A DNA stretch of 64,000 bases from the NCBI GenBank assembly GCA_038318085.1, contig JBBQBV010000001.1, positions 1 to 64,000 of the forward strand, read 5' to 3'. The stretch is from DATLGB01 sp038318085. GTDB taxonomy: Bacteria > Actinomycetota > Thermoleophilia > Solirubrobacterales > Solirubrobacteraceae. Positions 14,572 through 23,116 of the stretch are shown in pieces. Position 1 is the stretch's first letter, and each line of letters starts with the position of its first letter. The notes below the pieces were generated by a model. The model saw only the letters and a list, made by a program, of their open reading frames with translations. It ran no database searches and was not told the DNA's origin. The position numbers were made by a program, and so were the translations under genes.

Positions 14572-16502
14572 CCCACCGCCTGCTCGACGCCATCCAGGGC
14601 CCCAGGGACCTCCATCGGCTGACGGAGCCCGAGCTCCAGCAGGTCTCCCAGGAGGTCCGCGAGCTCCTGATCGACACGGTCGGCGAGATCGGCGGGCACT
14701 TCGGGGCCAACCTCGGCTGCTGCGAGATCGCCGTCGCCGTGCACTCGCTGCTGGACTCACCGACGGACAAGGTGCTGTGGGACGTCGGCCACCAGGCCTA
14801 CCCGCACAAGATCCTGACGGGCCGCCGCGACCAGATCTCGACGATCCGCAAGTACGGGGGCCTGGCGCCCTTCTGCGCGATGCTCGAGTCCGAGCACGAC
14901 ATCATGGGCGCGGGCCACGCGTCGACGTCGATCGGCTACGGCGTGGGCATCAAGGAGTCCATGCGCCGCGGCGACGCGCCGGACGGCAAGGTCGTCGCGG
15001 TCATCGGCGACGGCGCCATGACCGGCGGCGTCGCCTTCGAGGCGGTCAGCCAGGCCGGCGGCCTCGGCACCCCGCTGGTGGTCATCCTCAACGACAACGG
15101 GATGTCGATCTCCCCGAACGTCGGCGCGCTGAGCTCCTACTTCAACCGCGTGCGCCTCGAGCCGCACATGTGGAAGGCGCGCGAGGGCGTCGAGTCTCGC
15201 CTCACGCGGCTGCCGGCCGGGATCGGCGCCGCGGTCGAGCGCCTCGGGCCCCAGTTTAAGGAGGCGCTGAAGGCGTTCTGGGCGCCCGGCCTGTGGTGGG
15301 AGGAGCTCGACTGGGCCTACATCGGCGTCGTCGACGGCCACGACGTCAAGGCGATGCGCAAGGCGCTCAAGGAGGCGCTCGCCGCCGAGCGCCCCGTCGT
15401 CATCCACGCCGCGACGATCAAGGGCAAGGGCTTTGCGCCGGCCGAGGAGGGCGGCCTGGAGGGCATGGAGCACTGGCACGCCGCCAAGCCCAAGTCGATC
15501 GCCAACCGGATCCCGTCCGTGGTCACGGCGAAGCCGGCGGCGGGCACCGCCGTCGCGCCGACCTGGACCGAGGTCTTCGGCAACGCGATGGTGCAGGAGT
15601 GCCGCCGCGACCGCCGCGTGATCGGCATCACGGCCGCGATGAACTCCGGCACCGGCCTCAACATCCTGCAGAAGGCCGAGCCCGAGCACTACTTCGACGT
15701 CGGCATCGCCGAGCAGCAGGCGATCCTCTTCGCCTCCGGCCTGGCGCTGAGCGGCTCGCGCCCCGTCGCGGCGATCTACTCGACGTTCCTGCAGCGGGCC
15801 TACGACCAGATCGTGCACGACGTCTGCCTGCAGAACCTCCCGGTCGTCTTCTGCATGGACCGGGCCGGCCTGGTCGGCGACGACGGCCCGACGCACCACG
15901 GCGTCTTCGACATCCCCTACCTGCGCTGCCTGCCGAACATCACGCTGATGGCGCCGCGGGACGAGGCCATGCTGCTGCGGATGCTGCGGACGGGCCTGAC
16001 CATCGGCGGGCCCTCCGCCATCCGCTACCCGCGCGGGGTCGCGCTGGGCGTCGAACTCCCCGCCGACCCCGAGCCGCTCGAGCTCGGCACCGGCGAGATC
16101 CTGCGCGAGGGCGAGCGGGTCGCCGTCGTGGCCTACGGCGCCGGCGTGGGCCAGGCGCTCGGTGCCGCCGAGCTGCTCTCCGCCAACGGCCTCGAGGTCA
16201 CCGTCGTCGACGCGCGCTTCGCCAAGCCGCTCGACGCCGCGCTGCTCGAGAGGCTGGCGGCCGACCACGAGCTGCTCGTGACGATCGAGGAGGGCGTGCT
16301 GACCGGCGGCTTCGGCACCGGCGTCTGGGAGACGCTCAACGAGCGCGGCATCGTCCCGCGCATGCTGCGCCTCGGCCTGCCGGACCGCTACGTGACGCAC
16401 GGTGCCCCGGCGCTGCTGCACGCCGAGGTCGGCTTCACACCCGCGGCCATCGCCGAGCGCATCGAGGCCGCCGTGCTCGACCCGCGCTCGACACTCGTCT
16501 AA
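14568..16502 (+). CDS. dxs: 1-deoxy-D-xylulose-5-phosphate synthase
   Basis: 644 aa thiamine-diphosphate enzyme that joins pyruvate and glyceraldehyde 3-phosphate, the first step of the MEP isoprenoid pathway. The ThDP motif GDGAMTGG-x...-NDN is at about residues 145-180. GHQAYPHKILTGR near 65 and DRAGLVGDDGPTHHG near 430 (transketolase pyrimidine domain) are present, followed by a C-terminal transketolase domain. It begins at GTG 14568 overlapping the prenyl synthase stop, so precursor supply and chain elongation are co-expressed. A long perfect inverted repeat begins at the stop codon. Confidence 0.97.
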   Translation: MTHRLLDAIQGPRDLHRLTEPELQQVSQEVRELLIDTVGEIGGHFGANLGCCEIAVAVHSLLDSPTDKVLWDVGHQAYPHKILTGRRDQISTIRKYGGLAPFCAMLESEHDIMGAGHASTSIGYGVGIKESMRRGDAPDGKVVAVIGDGAMTGGVAFEAVSQAGGLGTPLVVILNDNGMSISPNVGALSSYFNRVRLEPHMWKAREGVESRLTRLPAGIGAAVERLGPQFKEALKAFWAPGLWWEELDWAYIGVVDGHDVKAMRKALKEALAAERPVVIHAATIKGKGFAPAEEGGLEGMEHWHAAKPKSIANRIPSVVTAKPAAGTAVAPTWTEVFGNAMVQECRRDRRVIGITAAMNSGTGLNILQKAEPEHYFDVGIAEQQAILFASGLALSGSRPVAAIYSTFLQRAYDQIVHDVCLQNLPVVFCMDRAGLVGDDGPTHHGVFDIPYLRCLPNITLMAPRDEAMLLRMLRTGLTIGGPSAIRYPRGVALGVELPADPEPLELGTGEILREGERVAVVAYGAGVGQALGAAELLSANGLEVTVVDARFAKPLDAALLERLAADHELLVTIEEGVLTGGFGTGVWETLNERGIVPRMLRLGLPDRYVTHGAPALLHAEVGFTPAAIAERIEAAVLDPRSTLV

Positions 16503-16561
16503 CCTGGATCCACCGATCCCGGCAGCGCCATGACACCACCGATCATCGGTGGATCCAGGTT
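16501..16561 (+). terminator. 17-bp perfect inverted repeat after dxs
   Basis: AACCTGGATCCACCGAT (16501-16517) and its exact reverse complement (16545-16561) flank a 27-nt spacer. The spacer holds a second copy of CCACCGAT, which makes an alternative small palindrome with the right arm. No T-run follows. It lies between the dxs stop and the next gene, so it probably ends or protects the dxs transcript. Confidence 0.5.
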
Positions 16562-16602
16562 CAACCCCTCAACGGGCGGCCGCGTCCGGCCGATGGACCT
16601 CT

Positions 16603-17835
16603 ATGGACGAACCGGCGACCGAGATCCCGATCGCCTCCGCGGCGGCGTGGGCGCCCCACGCGGCGCCCCTGATGCAGGCCGAGGGCCGGACCGTCATCCC
16701 CGAGAACCCGGAGTTCGGCACGGCGAGCACGAACCGGACCGCGCCGGCCGACATCCCGGGCGCGCACGGGTCGATCGCCGCGGTCAACCCGCCGATCGAC
16801 CGGCTCGCCGCCCTGCGCGACCTCGCCCGCAAGCTGCGCGCGTCCCCCGACGGCGAGGACACCCTGCAGCAGGTCATCGACGAGGCCTGCCGCTGCACCC
16901 GCTCCGACGCGGGCATGCTCACCCTCTCGGCGCCGCTCTCGCGCCAGTTCGTGTCCGGCTCCGCCCTCGGCGCCGGGCCCTACATCTCCGTCCCGTTGCG
17001 CGCAGGCGGCCCGACCTTCGGGGAGATCGTGCTCACCCGCCTGGCCGAGGGCGCCGAGTACGAGACGGAGGACGAGACGTTCGGCGAGCTGATCGCCGAG
17101 TACGTCGCCAAGGCGATCTCCACGCTGCGCTCGGGCACCGTGCTCAGCCAGGAGGAGCAGGACTTCATCGACCGCGTCACCGAGGAGCTGCGCTCGCCGC
17201 TGGCGGGCACCGTCAGCACGCTCGGGGTCGCGGTGGTCGCCGAGGGCCTCGCGCAGGACACGCGCCAGTACCTGCGCACCGCCCTCGCCGACAGCCGGCG
17301 CCTGCTGGGAACGGTCGACAGCCTGATGCTGCTCGCGCATCTGCGCCCGCCGCAGCTGCGCGACATGGAGGCCATCCCGGTCGGGCCGTGGCTCGAGCGC
17401 GCGGTCTCAGAGCACCACGCCATGGCCGAGGACCGCGGTGTCAGCGTCAACTATCGGCCCGCGCCGGAGGCCTACGTCCTGCAGGGCGTCGCGGCGCAGC
17501 TCGATCAGGTGGCCGGCGAGCTGATCGCCAACGCGATCAAGTTCACCGAGTCCGGTGGGCGCGTCGACGTCACGGCCGGCCTCTTCGAGGGCGCCGTGAA
17601 GGTGTCGGTGCGCGACACCGGCATCGGCTTCGACAACGCCGAGGCGGCCCGGGTGACGGACGCGTTCGCGCGTGCGGCCACCGCCGAGTCGGCCCGCATC
17701 CCCGGTCTCGGTCTCGGCCTCTTTCTCTGCAACCGGATCGTGGAGAACCACGGCGGCCGCCTCTGGCTGGACTCCGTGCGCGACGAGGGCACGCACGCCC
17801 ACGTGTCGCTGCCGCCGCGCCCGCCCGGCGTGTAG
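16603..17835 (+). CDS. Histidine-kinase-like protein lacking the phospho-acceptor histidine
   Basis: 410 aa from ATG 16603; an earlier in-frame ATG (16549) would lie in the inverted repeat. After a low-complexity N-terminus there is a GAF-like sensory region (about 66-175, with CRCTRSDAGMLTLS) and a dimerisation helix. The H-box there reads VTEELRSPLAG where family members have S-H-E-L-R-x-P-L, so Glu194 replaces the phosphorylated His. The ATPase domain keeps its N-box (GELIANAIKF, near 305-314), DTGIG and GLGLGLFLCNRIVE. It may be a non-phosphorylating ATP-binding sensor or act through a partner. No transmembrane segment, so probably cytoplasmic. No adjacent response regulator. Confidence 0.8.
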   Translation: MDEPATEIPIASAAAWAPHAAPLMQAEGRTVIPENPEFGTASTNRTAPADIPGAHGSIAAVNPPIDRLAALRDLARKLRASPDGEDTLQQVIDEACRCTRSDAGMLTLSAPLSRQFVSGSALGAGPYISVPLRAGGPTFGEIVLTRLAEGAEYETEDETFGELIAEYVAKAISTLRSGTVLSQEEQDFIDRVTEELRSPLAGTVSTLGVAVVAEGLAQDTRQYLRTALADSRRLLGTVDSLMLLAHLRPPQLRDMEAIPVGPWLERAVSEHHAMAEDRGVSVNYRPAPEAYVLQGVAAQLDQVAGELIANAIKFTESGGRVDVTAGLFEGAVKVSVRDTGIGFDNAEAARVTDAFARAATAESARIPGLGLGLFLCNRIVENHGGRLWLDSVRDEGTHAHVSLPPRPPGV

Positions 17836-17857
17836 GGGGTACACAGCAGGTCGTTCG

Positions 17858-17892
17858 TGCATTTAACCCCCAGGAAGGGGGGGAAGATGCAC
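17858..17892. terminator. Nested hairpin after the kinase-like gene
   Basis: GTGCATTT pairs with AGATGCAC (8 bp, one G-T), then a 2x2 internal loop, then CCCCC pairs with GGGGG around AGGAA. It starts 22 bp after the kinase-like stop and lacks a T-run. A terminator or an RNA element of the downstream tlyA transcript are both possible. Confidence 0.4.
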
Positions 17893-17987
17893 GGGGTCCC
17901 GGTCCTGCTCCGGGGTCGCAGCGCTCGCCGGTGCGGGCGGGGGGCGCGCTGTGGGCCGGCGCACAGCGGGCTACCGTTCCACGCCTC

Positions 17988-18779
17988 GTGCCCCGGGTCC
18001 GCCTCGACTCCCTGCTCGCCGAGCGCGGCCTGTTTGACTCGCGCACGCGCGCGGCCGCGGCGGTGCTCGCCGGCGACGTGATGCTGCTGCCCGGTCGCCG
18101 GCGCGCCGACAAGCCCGGGCAGCTGGTGGGGGATGACGTCGAGCTCGAGGTCGCCCAAGGCCCGCCCTACGTCTCGCGCGGCGGGATCAAGCTCGCCAAC
18201 GCGCTTGACGCGCTCGGCCTGGAGGTGGGCGGGCGCCTGGCGCTCGACGTCGGCGCCTCCACCGGCGGCTTCACCGACTGCCTGCTGCAGCGTGGCGCCG
18301 AGCACGTCGTGGCGGTCGACGTCGCCTACGGGGAGCTGCACTTCAGGCTGCGCGGCGACGAGCGGGTCACGGTCGTCGAGCGGGTCAACGCCCGCGCGCT
18401 GGCGCCAGAGCAGCTGCCCTACCGGCCCGACCTCGTGGCCGCCGACGTGTCCTTCATCTCCCTCGCCAAGATCCTGCCGGCCGTGCTGGGCTGCGTCGCC
18501 GAGGCCTACGACGCGCTGGTTATGGTCAAGCCGCAGTTCGAGGTCGGCCGCGGGCGCATCGCCAAGGGCGGCGTCGTGCACGACGCCCAGCTGCGGCGCG
18601 AGGTGCTCGCAGACGTCGCGCGCGCCGCGGAGGGCCTGGGGGCGACGGTCATGGGCTTTGCGTCCTCTGGGCTGCCGGGCCCGAAGGGCAACCGCGAGAC
18701 GTTCGCCTGGTTGGCAGAGGCGGGCCGCCCCGGGGCCGTCGGAGATCTCCAGGCGGCCGTCGCCGGAGTCGACGCATGA
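17988..18779 (+). CDS. tlyA: TlyA family rRNA (cytidine-2'-O)-methyltransferase
   Basis: 263 aa from GTG 17988. The first 60 residues form an S4 RNA-binding domain (RLDSLLAERGLFDSRTRA). The methyltransferase follows, with the SAM motif DVGASTGGFTDCLLQRGA near 88-105, AADVSFISL near 150 and VMVKPQFEVG near 177. Homologues methylate 16S/23S rRNA 2'-hydroxyls and determine capreomycin sensitivity in mycobacteria. It is often called a hemolysin, but the sequence speaks for the methylase role. Its ATGA overlap with nadK and the tlyA-nadK-recN order are conserved in actinobacteria. Confidence 0.93.
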   Translation: MPRVRLDSLLAERGLFDSRTRAAAAVLAGDVMLLPGRRRADKPGQLVGDDVELEVAQGPPYVSRGGIKLANALDALGLEVGGRLALDVGASTGGFTDCLLQRGAEHVVAVDVAYGELHFRLRGDERVTVVERVNARALAPEQLPYRPDLVAADVSFISLAKILPAVLGCVAEAYDALVMVKPQFEVGRGRIAKGGVVHDAQLRREVLADVARAAEGLGATVMGFASSGLPGPKGNRETFAWLAEAGRPGAVGDLQAAVAGVDA

Positions 18780-19618
18780 GGGCGACCGTGCTGACCCGTC
18801 GCGGCGGGCGGGACCTCAGCGAGGCCGTGGGCATCCTGCTCGAGGTGGCGCGCGAGAAGGCCGTGACCCTGTGCGTGAGCGCCGAGGAGGCTGCCAAGCA
18901 CGGCCTCGGGAGCGAGCCGGGGATCGAGGTCTGCCCGATCAGCCTGGAGGTCGACCTCTGCATCGTCCTGGGCGGCGACGGGACGATCCTCAGCGCGCTG
19001 CGCGCGTACGCGGGCACCCAGGTCGCGGTGTTCGCGGTCAACTTCGGCGAGGTCGGCTTCCTCGCGACGATGGACCCGAGCAACGTCCGCGAGGGTCTCG
19101 GGCGGGCCTTCGGCGGCGCGTTTGAGACGATGACGCTGCCGTCGATCACCGTGGGCCTACCTGACGGCCGCTGGACCGCCTTCAACGACATCTCCGTGCA
19201 CCGGCAGCCGGGCAACCGGGTCGCCGACCTCGCTTACGGCGTCGGCGGCGAGGAGATCGGGCGGGTTCGCTGCGACGGGATCGTCGTCTCCACGCCCGCC
19301 GGCTCCACGGGCTACAACCTCGCCAACGGCGGCCCGGTGCTGGCCTGGGGCGTCGAGGGCTTCGTCGTCTCCTTCATCGCGCCGCACAGCTTCACGGCCC
19401 GGGCGCTGGTGGTCGCGCCCGACGACGCGCTGACGATCAGCAACGCCTCGACCGAGGACGACGCCGAGGTCCATGTCGACGGTCGGCCGGCGCTCACCCT
19501 GCCGGCGACGCAGGACATCACGGTGCGCTTCGGCGAGCCGGTGGCGCTGCTCGCGCAGCTGCCAGGGGCGAGCTTCTATCACCGCCTGCGGGAGCGCTTC
19601 GGGCGTCTCGCGCGCTGA
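18776..19618 (+). CDS. nadK: NAD kinase
   Basis: 280 aa. It phosphorylates NAD to NADP. The diagnostic GGDGT is at about residues 63-67 (IVLGGDGTILSA). NFGEVGFLA, the NAD-binding FNDISVHR and the glycine-rich TPAGSTGYNLANGGP near 178 are all present. Length is normal. It is coupled to tlyA by ATGA and followed 34 bp later by recN. Confidence 0.97.
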   Translation: MRATVLTRRGGRDLSEAVGILLEVAREKAVTLCVSAEEAAKHGLGSEPGIEVCPISLEVDLCIVLGGDGTILSALRAYAGTQVAVFAVNFGEVGFLATMDPSNVREGLGRAFGGAFETMTLPSITVGLPDGRWTAFNDISVHRQPGNRVADLAYGVGGEEIGRVRCDGIVVSTPAGSTGYNLANGGPVLAWGVEGFVVSFIAPHSFTARALVVAPDDALTISNASTEDDAEVHVDGRPALTLPATQDITVRFGEPVALLAQLPGASFYHRLRERFGRLAR

Positions 19619-19652
19619 TCGTTCCGTCTGGCGCGGTTGGTAGACCCCGAAC

Positions 19653-21323
19653 GTGCTGTTCGAGCTGCGCGTCGAGAACCTGCTGCTGATCGAGCGGGCC
19701 GAGCTGCGCCTCGGCCCGGGTTTGAACGTGCTGACGGGGGAGACCGGGGCGGGCAAGACGGTGCTCGCCCACGCCCTCGATCTCCTGCTCGGCGGCAGGC
19801 CGCGGCCCGGCATCGTGCGGCCGGGAGCGCCGGAGGCCTACGTCGAGGGGGTCTTCGACGTGCCCGCCGGGCTGCGCCCGCTGCTGGCGGACCGGCTGCC
19901 CGACGACGCGCAGGAGCTCGTGCTGGCACGGCGCGTCACCGCCGAGGGCCGCACGCGCGCCTACCTGGGTGGGCGCTCGGCCACGGCGGCGGACCTGCGC
20001 GACGTCGGCGGCGCGCTGCTGTCCTTCTACGGGCAGCACGAGCACCGCCGGCTGACGCTGGCCTCCGCCCAGCTGGAGATCCTGGACGGCTTCTGCGGTC
20101 CCGAGCACGCCGCCCGGCGCACGGCCTTCGCAGCCGCCTACGCGGCGGAGCGCGCGCTGGCGGCGTCGCTTGCGGAGCTCGAGGAGCGCGCGGGCGCGCG
20201 CGATCGAGAGCTCGACCTGCTCGACTGGGAGCTGGGGGAGATCGACGAGGCGGCGCCGTCCGCTCAGGAGGAGGCCGCGCTGCTGGGCGAGCGTGAGCGG
20301 CTGCGCCATGCGGAGGCGCTGCGCGAGGCGGTCGGCGTGGCGCTGGCCGCGCTCGACGGCGACATGGAGGGCGATGGCGTGGGCGCCGTGGGGGCGCTGG
20401 CGGCGGCCGCGCGGGGCCTTGAGGCGCCGGTGGGCGTGGATCCGGAGCTCGACGCGCTCGGCGTGCGCCTCGGGGCGCTGGCGGTCGAGGCCGACGATCT
20501 CGCGGGCGAGCTGCGCCGTCACGGCGACGGCGTGGAGGCCCCGCCGGGCCGGCTGGACGCCGTCGAAGAGCGCCTCGCCCGGCTGGACCGGCTCAAGCGC
20601 AAGCACGGGGGGACGATCGAGGCCGTCCTGGCCTACGGCGAGCGGTGCCGGTCGCGGCGGGACCTGCTGGCGGGCGCCGACGAGGCGCTGGAGGCGGGCG
20701 TCACGCAGCTCGCCGGCGCGCGCGCCGAGCTGACGTCGCTGGCCGCCGGGCTGCGCGCCACGCGGCGCGCGGCCGGTGAGCGCCTCGCCGTCGCGGTCGT
20801 CGAGCGCCTGGCTGCCCTGTCAATGGAGGGCGCGACGTTCGAGGCGCGCGTCGCCGAGCGCGACGGCTTCGGCCCCATCGGCGGCGATGACGTCGAGTTC
20901 CTGATCGCGCCGAACCCAGGCGTGCCTGCCGCTCCGCTGCGCGAGATCGCCTCGGGCGGCGAGCTCTCGCGGGTCATGCTGGCGCTGATGAGCGTCGCCG
21001 CGGACGGGGCGGGCGCCCTCACCCTGGTCTTCGACGAGATCGACGCGGGCGTCGGGGGGCAGACCGCCCGTGCGGTGGGTGAGCGGCTGCGCGAGCTGGC
21101 GGACGGCCGCCAGGTCCTGTGCATCACCCACCTGCCCCAGATCGCCTCGCTGGCCGAGCACCACTTCCGGATCGCCAAGGACACCTCGGGCCCGACGGCC
21201 CGGACGACCGTCACGGCGCTGCCCCGCGGCGAGGTCGTGGGCGAGCTCGTCCGCATGCTGGGGGCGCAGGACGGCGACGTCGCGGCCCGCCGCCACGCCA
21301 AGGAGCTGCTGCGAGCGGCCTGA
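19653..21323 (+). CDS. recN: DNA repair protein RecN
   Basis: 556 aa SMC-like ATPase for double-strand break repair. Walker A GETGAGKT lies near residues 30-37, followed by the RecN-typical GQHEHRRL near 130. The coiled-coil middle (about 150-370) is rich in Leu, Ala and Glu. The signature LREIASGGELSRVMLAL lies near 430, Walker B LVFDEIDAGVGG near 458 and the H-loop ITHLPQIA near 490. GTG 19653 is taken as the start because the domain begins at once; TAGACC lies 6 bases upstream. Confidence 0.96.
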   Translation: MLFELRVENLLLIERAELRLGPGLNVLTGETGAGKTVLAHALDLLLGGRPRPGIVRPGAPEAYVEGVFDVPAGLRPLLADRLPDDAQELVLARRVTAEGRTRAYLGGRSATAADLRDVGGALLSFYGQHEHRRLTLASAQLEILDGFCGPEHAARRTAFAAAYAAERALAASLAELEERAGARDRELDLLDWELGEIDEAAPSAQEEAALLGERERLRHAEALREAVGVALAALDGDMEGDGVGAVGALAAAARGLEAPVGVDPELDALGVRLGALAVEADDLAGELRRHGDGVEAPPGRLDAVEERLARLDRLKRKHGGTIEAVLAYGERCRSRRDLLAGADEALEAGVTQLAGARAELTSLAAGLRATRRAAGERLAVAVVERLAALSMEGATFEARVAERDGFGPIGGDDVEFLIAPNPGVPAAPLREIASGGELSRVMLALMSVAADGAGALTLVFDEIDAGVGGQTARAVGERLRELADGRQVLCITHLPQIASLAEHHFRIAKDTSGPTARTTVTALPRGEVVGELVRMLGAQDGDVAARRHAKELLRAA

Positions 21324-21376
21324 CGCAAATCGCCCACCGTGCGGCGTGTGCGGCGGGTCTCGTCCGCGGCGCGGTC

Positions 21377-21397
21377 TAGAGTGGATACCAAGGAGAA
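21377..21397 (+). promoter_or_regulatory. Candidate -10 box and ribosome binding site of pyrG
   Basis: TAGAGT (21377-21382) is a plausible -10 element, and AAGGAGAA (21390-21397) is a strong Shine-Dalgarno sequence 3-5 bases before the ATG at 21401. This contrasts with neighbouring genes that lack such a site. Confidence 0.5.
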
Positions 21398-21400
21398 CCG

Positions 21401-23107
21401 ATGCCCGATCCTCGCCCCCGCACACGCTTCATCTTCGTCACCGGCGGCGTCGTCTCGTCGCTGGGCAAGGGGATCGCGGCCGCCTCGATCGGCCGGCTGC
21501 TGGTCGCTCGGGGCCTCAAGGTGGCCCTGCAGAAGTTCGATCCGTACATCAACGTGGACCCTGGCACGATGTCGCCGTTTCAGCACGGAGAGGTCTTCGT
21601 CACCGAGGACGGCGCGGAGGCCGACCTCGACCTCGGCCATTACGAGCGCTTCACGGACGCGAACACGTCCCGCGGCTCCAACGTCACGGCCGGCGCGATC
21701 TACAACTCGGTCATCCGCAAGGAGCGCCGGGGCGACTACCTCGGCGGCACCGTCCAGGTGGTCCCGCACATCACGGACGAGATCAAGCAGCGCATCAAGC
21801 TGATCGCCGAGGCCCAGGAGGTCGACGTGGTGGTGACGGAGATCGGGGGCACGGTGGGCGACATCGAGTCGCTGCCGATGCTCGAGGCGATCCGTCAGTT
21901 CCCGGTCGACGTCGGCCGCAACCGCTGCATGTTCGTCCACCTCACCCTCGTGCCCTACATCGGCCACGCCGGCGAGCTCAAGACCAAGCCGACCCAGCAC
22001 TCGGTCAACGAGCTGCGCCGCATCGGCATCCAGCCTGACATGCTGATGGCCCGCTCCGAGGGCGGGCTCTCGCTCGAGATCCGCAAGAAGATAGCGCTGT
22101 TCGCCTCGCTGCCGGTCGAGTCGGTCATCTCGGCGCGCGACGTCGACAACATCTACAAGGTGCCGCTCGGCTTCCACGCCGAGGGCGTCGACGACACCAT
22201 CCTCGAGCACTTCTCGCTGGAGGCTCCCGCGCCCGACCTCGAGGACTGGCAGCGCCTCGTGCGCTCGTCGACCGAGTCGGCCGCCCGGCCGCCCGTACGC
22301 ATCGCGCTCGTCGGCAAGTACGTCCAGCTCGAGGACGCGTATCTGTCGGTCGTGGAGTCCCTGCGCCACTCGGGCTTTCATCACGGCTGCGGGATCCACA
22401 TCGACTGGGTGGACTCCGAGTCGCTCGACGACGCCGAGGTCCGCGTCCGCCTTCAGCAGGCCGACGGCATCCTCATCCCCGGCGGCTTCGGCGTGCGCGG
22501 CATCGAGGGCAAGATCGCCGCGTCGCGCATCGCGCGTGACCTGCGGATCCCCTATCTCGGCGTGTGCCTGGGCATGCAGATGGCGGTGGCCGACTTCGCG
22601 CGCCACGTCGTCGGCATGGACGGGGCGAACTCGACCGAGTTCGACCCCGAGACGCCGTACCCGGTCATCGACCTCCTGCCCGAGCAGAAGGAGGTCGCCG
22701 ACATGGGCGGCACCATGCGCCTGGGCGCGGACCCGATCAAGCTCCACGAGGGCACGCGGGCGCGCGAGATCTACGGCGAGGCCGTCATCTACGAGCGCCA
22801 CCGCCATCGCTACGAGGTCAACAACTTCCTGCGCAAGCGGCTGGAGAACGCCGGCCTGGTCATCTCGGGCACCTCGCCGGACGAGCGCCTGGTGGAGATC
22901 ATCGAGTTGGCCGACCACCCGTACTTCGTCGCCTCCCAGTACCACCCCGAGTTCAAGTCGCGCCCGCAGCGCCCGGCCCCGCTGTTTCGCGAGTTCGTCC
23001 GCGCCGCTCTGGAGTACCGGAACGGGCGGCCGGGCGAGGAGGAGCAGGACGCGCCCGAGCTCACGGCCGAGTCGCTGCACGGGGCCGGCCGCTTCTCCCG
23101 CGAGTAG
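21401..23107 (+). CDS. pyrG: CTP synthase
   Basis: 568 aa. It aminates UTP to CTP using glutamine. The N-terminal synthetase has TGGVVSSLGKGIAAASIG near 11-28 and QKFDPYINVDPGTMSP. The C-terminal class I glutamine amidotransferase has the nucleophile Cys in LGVCLGMQMAV near 390, with the His/Glu pair in SQYHPEFKSRP near 515. Length is full. It has its own strong ribosome binding site after a 77-bp gap from recN, and the next gene follows after 9 bp. Confidence 0.98.
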   Translation: MPDPRPRTRFIFVTGGVVSSLGKGIAAASIGRLLVARGLKVALQKFDPYINVDPGTMSPFQHGEVFVTEDGAEADLDLGHYERFTDANTSRGSNVTAGAIYNSVIRKERRGDYLGGTVQVVPHITDEIKQRIKLIAEAQEVDVVVTEIGGTVGDIESLPMLEAIRQFPVDVGRNRCMFVHLTLVPYIGHAGELKTKPTQHSVNELRRIGIQPDMLMARSEGGLSLEIRKKIALFASLPVESVISARDVDNIYKVPLGFHAEGVDDTILEHFSLEAPAPDLEDWQRLVRSSTESAARPPVRIALVGKYVQLEDAYLSVVESLRHSGFHHGCGIHIDWVDSESLDDAEVRVRLQQADGILIPGGFGVRGIEGKIAASRIARDLRIPYLGVCLGMQMAVADFARHVVGMDGANSTEFDPETPYPVIDLLPEQKEVADMGGTMRLGADPIKLHEGTRAREIYGEAVIYERHRHRYEVNNFLRKRLENAGLVISGTSPDERLVEIIELADHPYFVASQYHPEFKSRPQRPAPLFREFVRAALEYRNGRPGEEEQDAPELTAESLHGAGRFSRE

Positions 23108-23116
23108 CGAGCGCGC

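Noticed and set aside
17858..17892. Known riboswitch (cyclic-di-GMP, SAM, cobalamin) at the tlyA leader or at 60083
   Set aside because: No conserved core sequence of these classes was recognised; only generic hairpins are visible.
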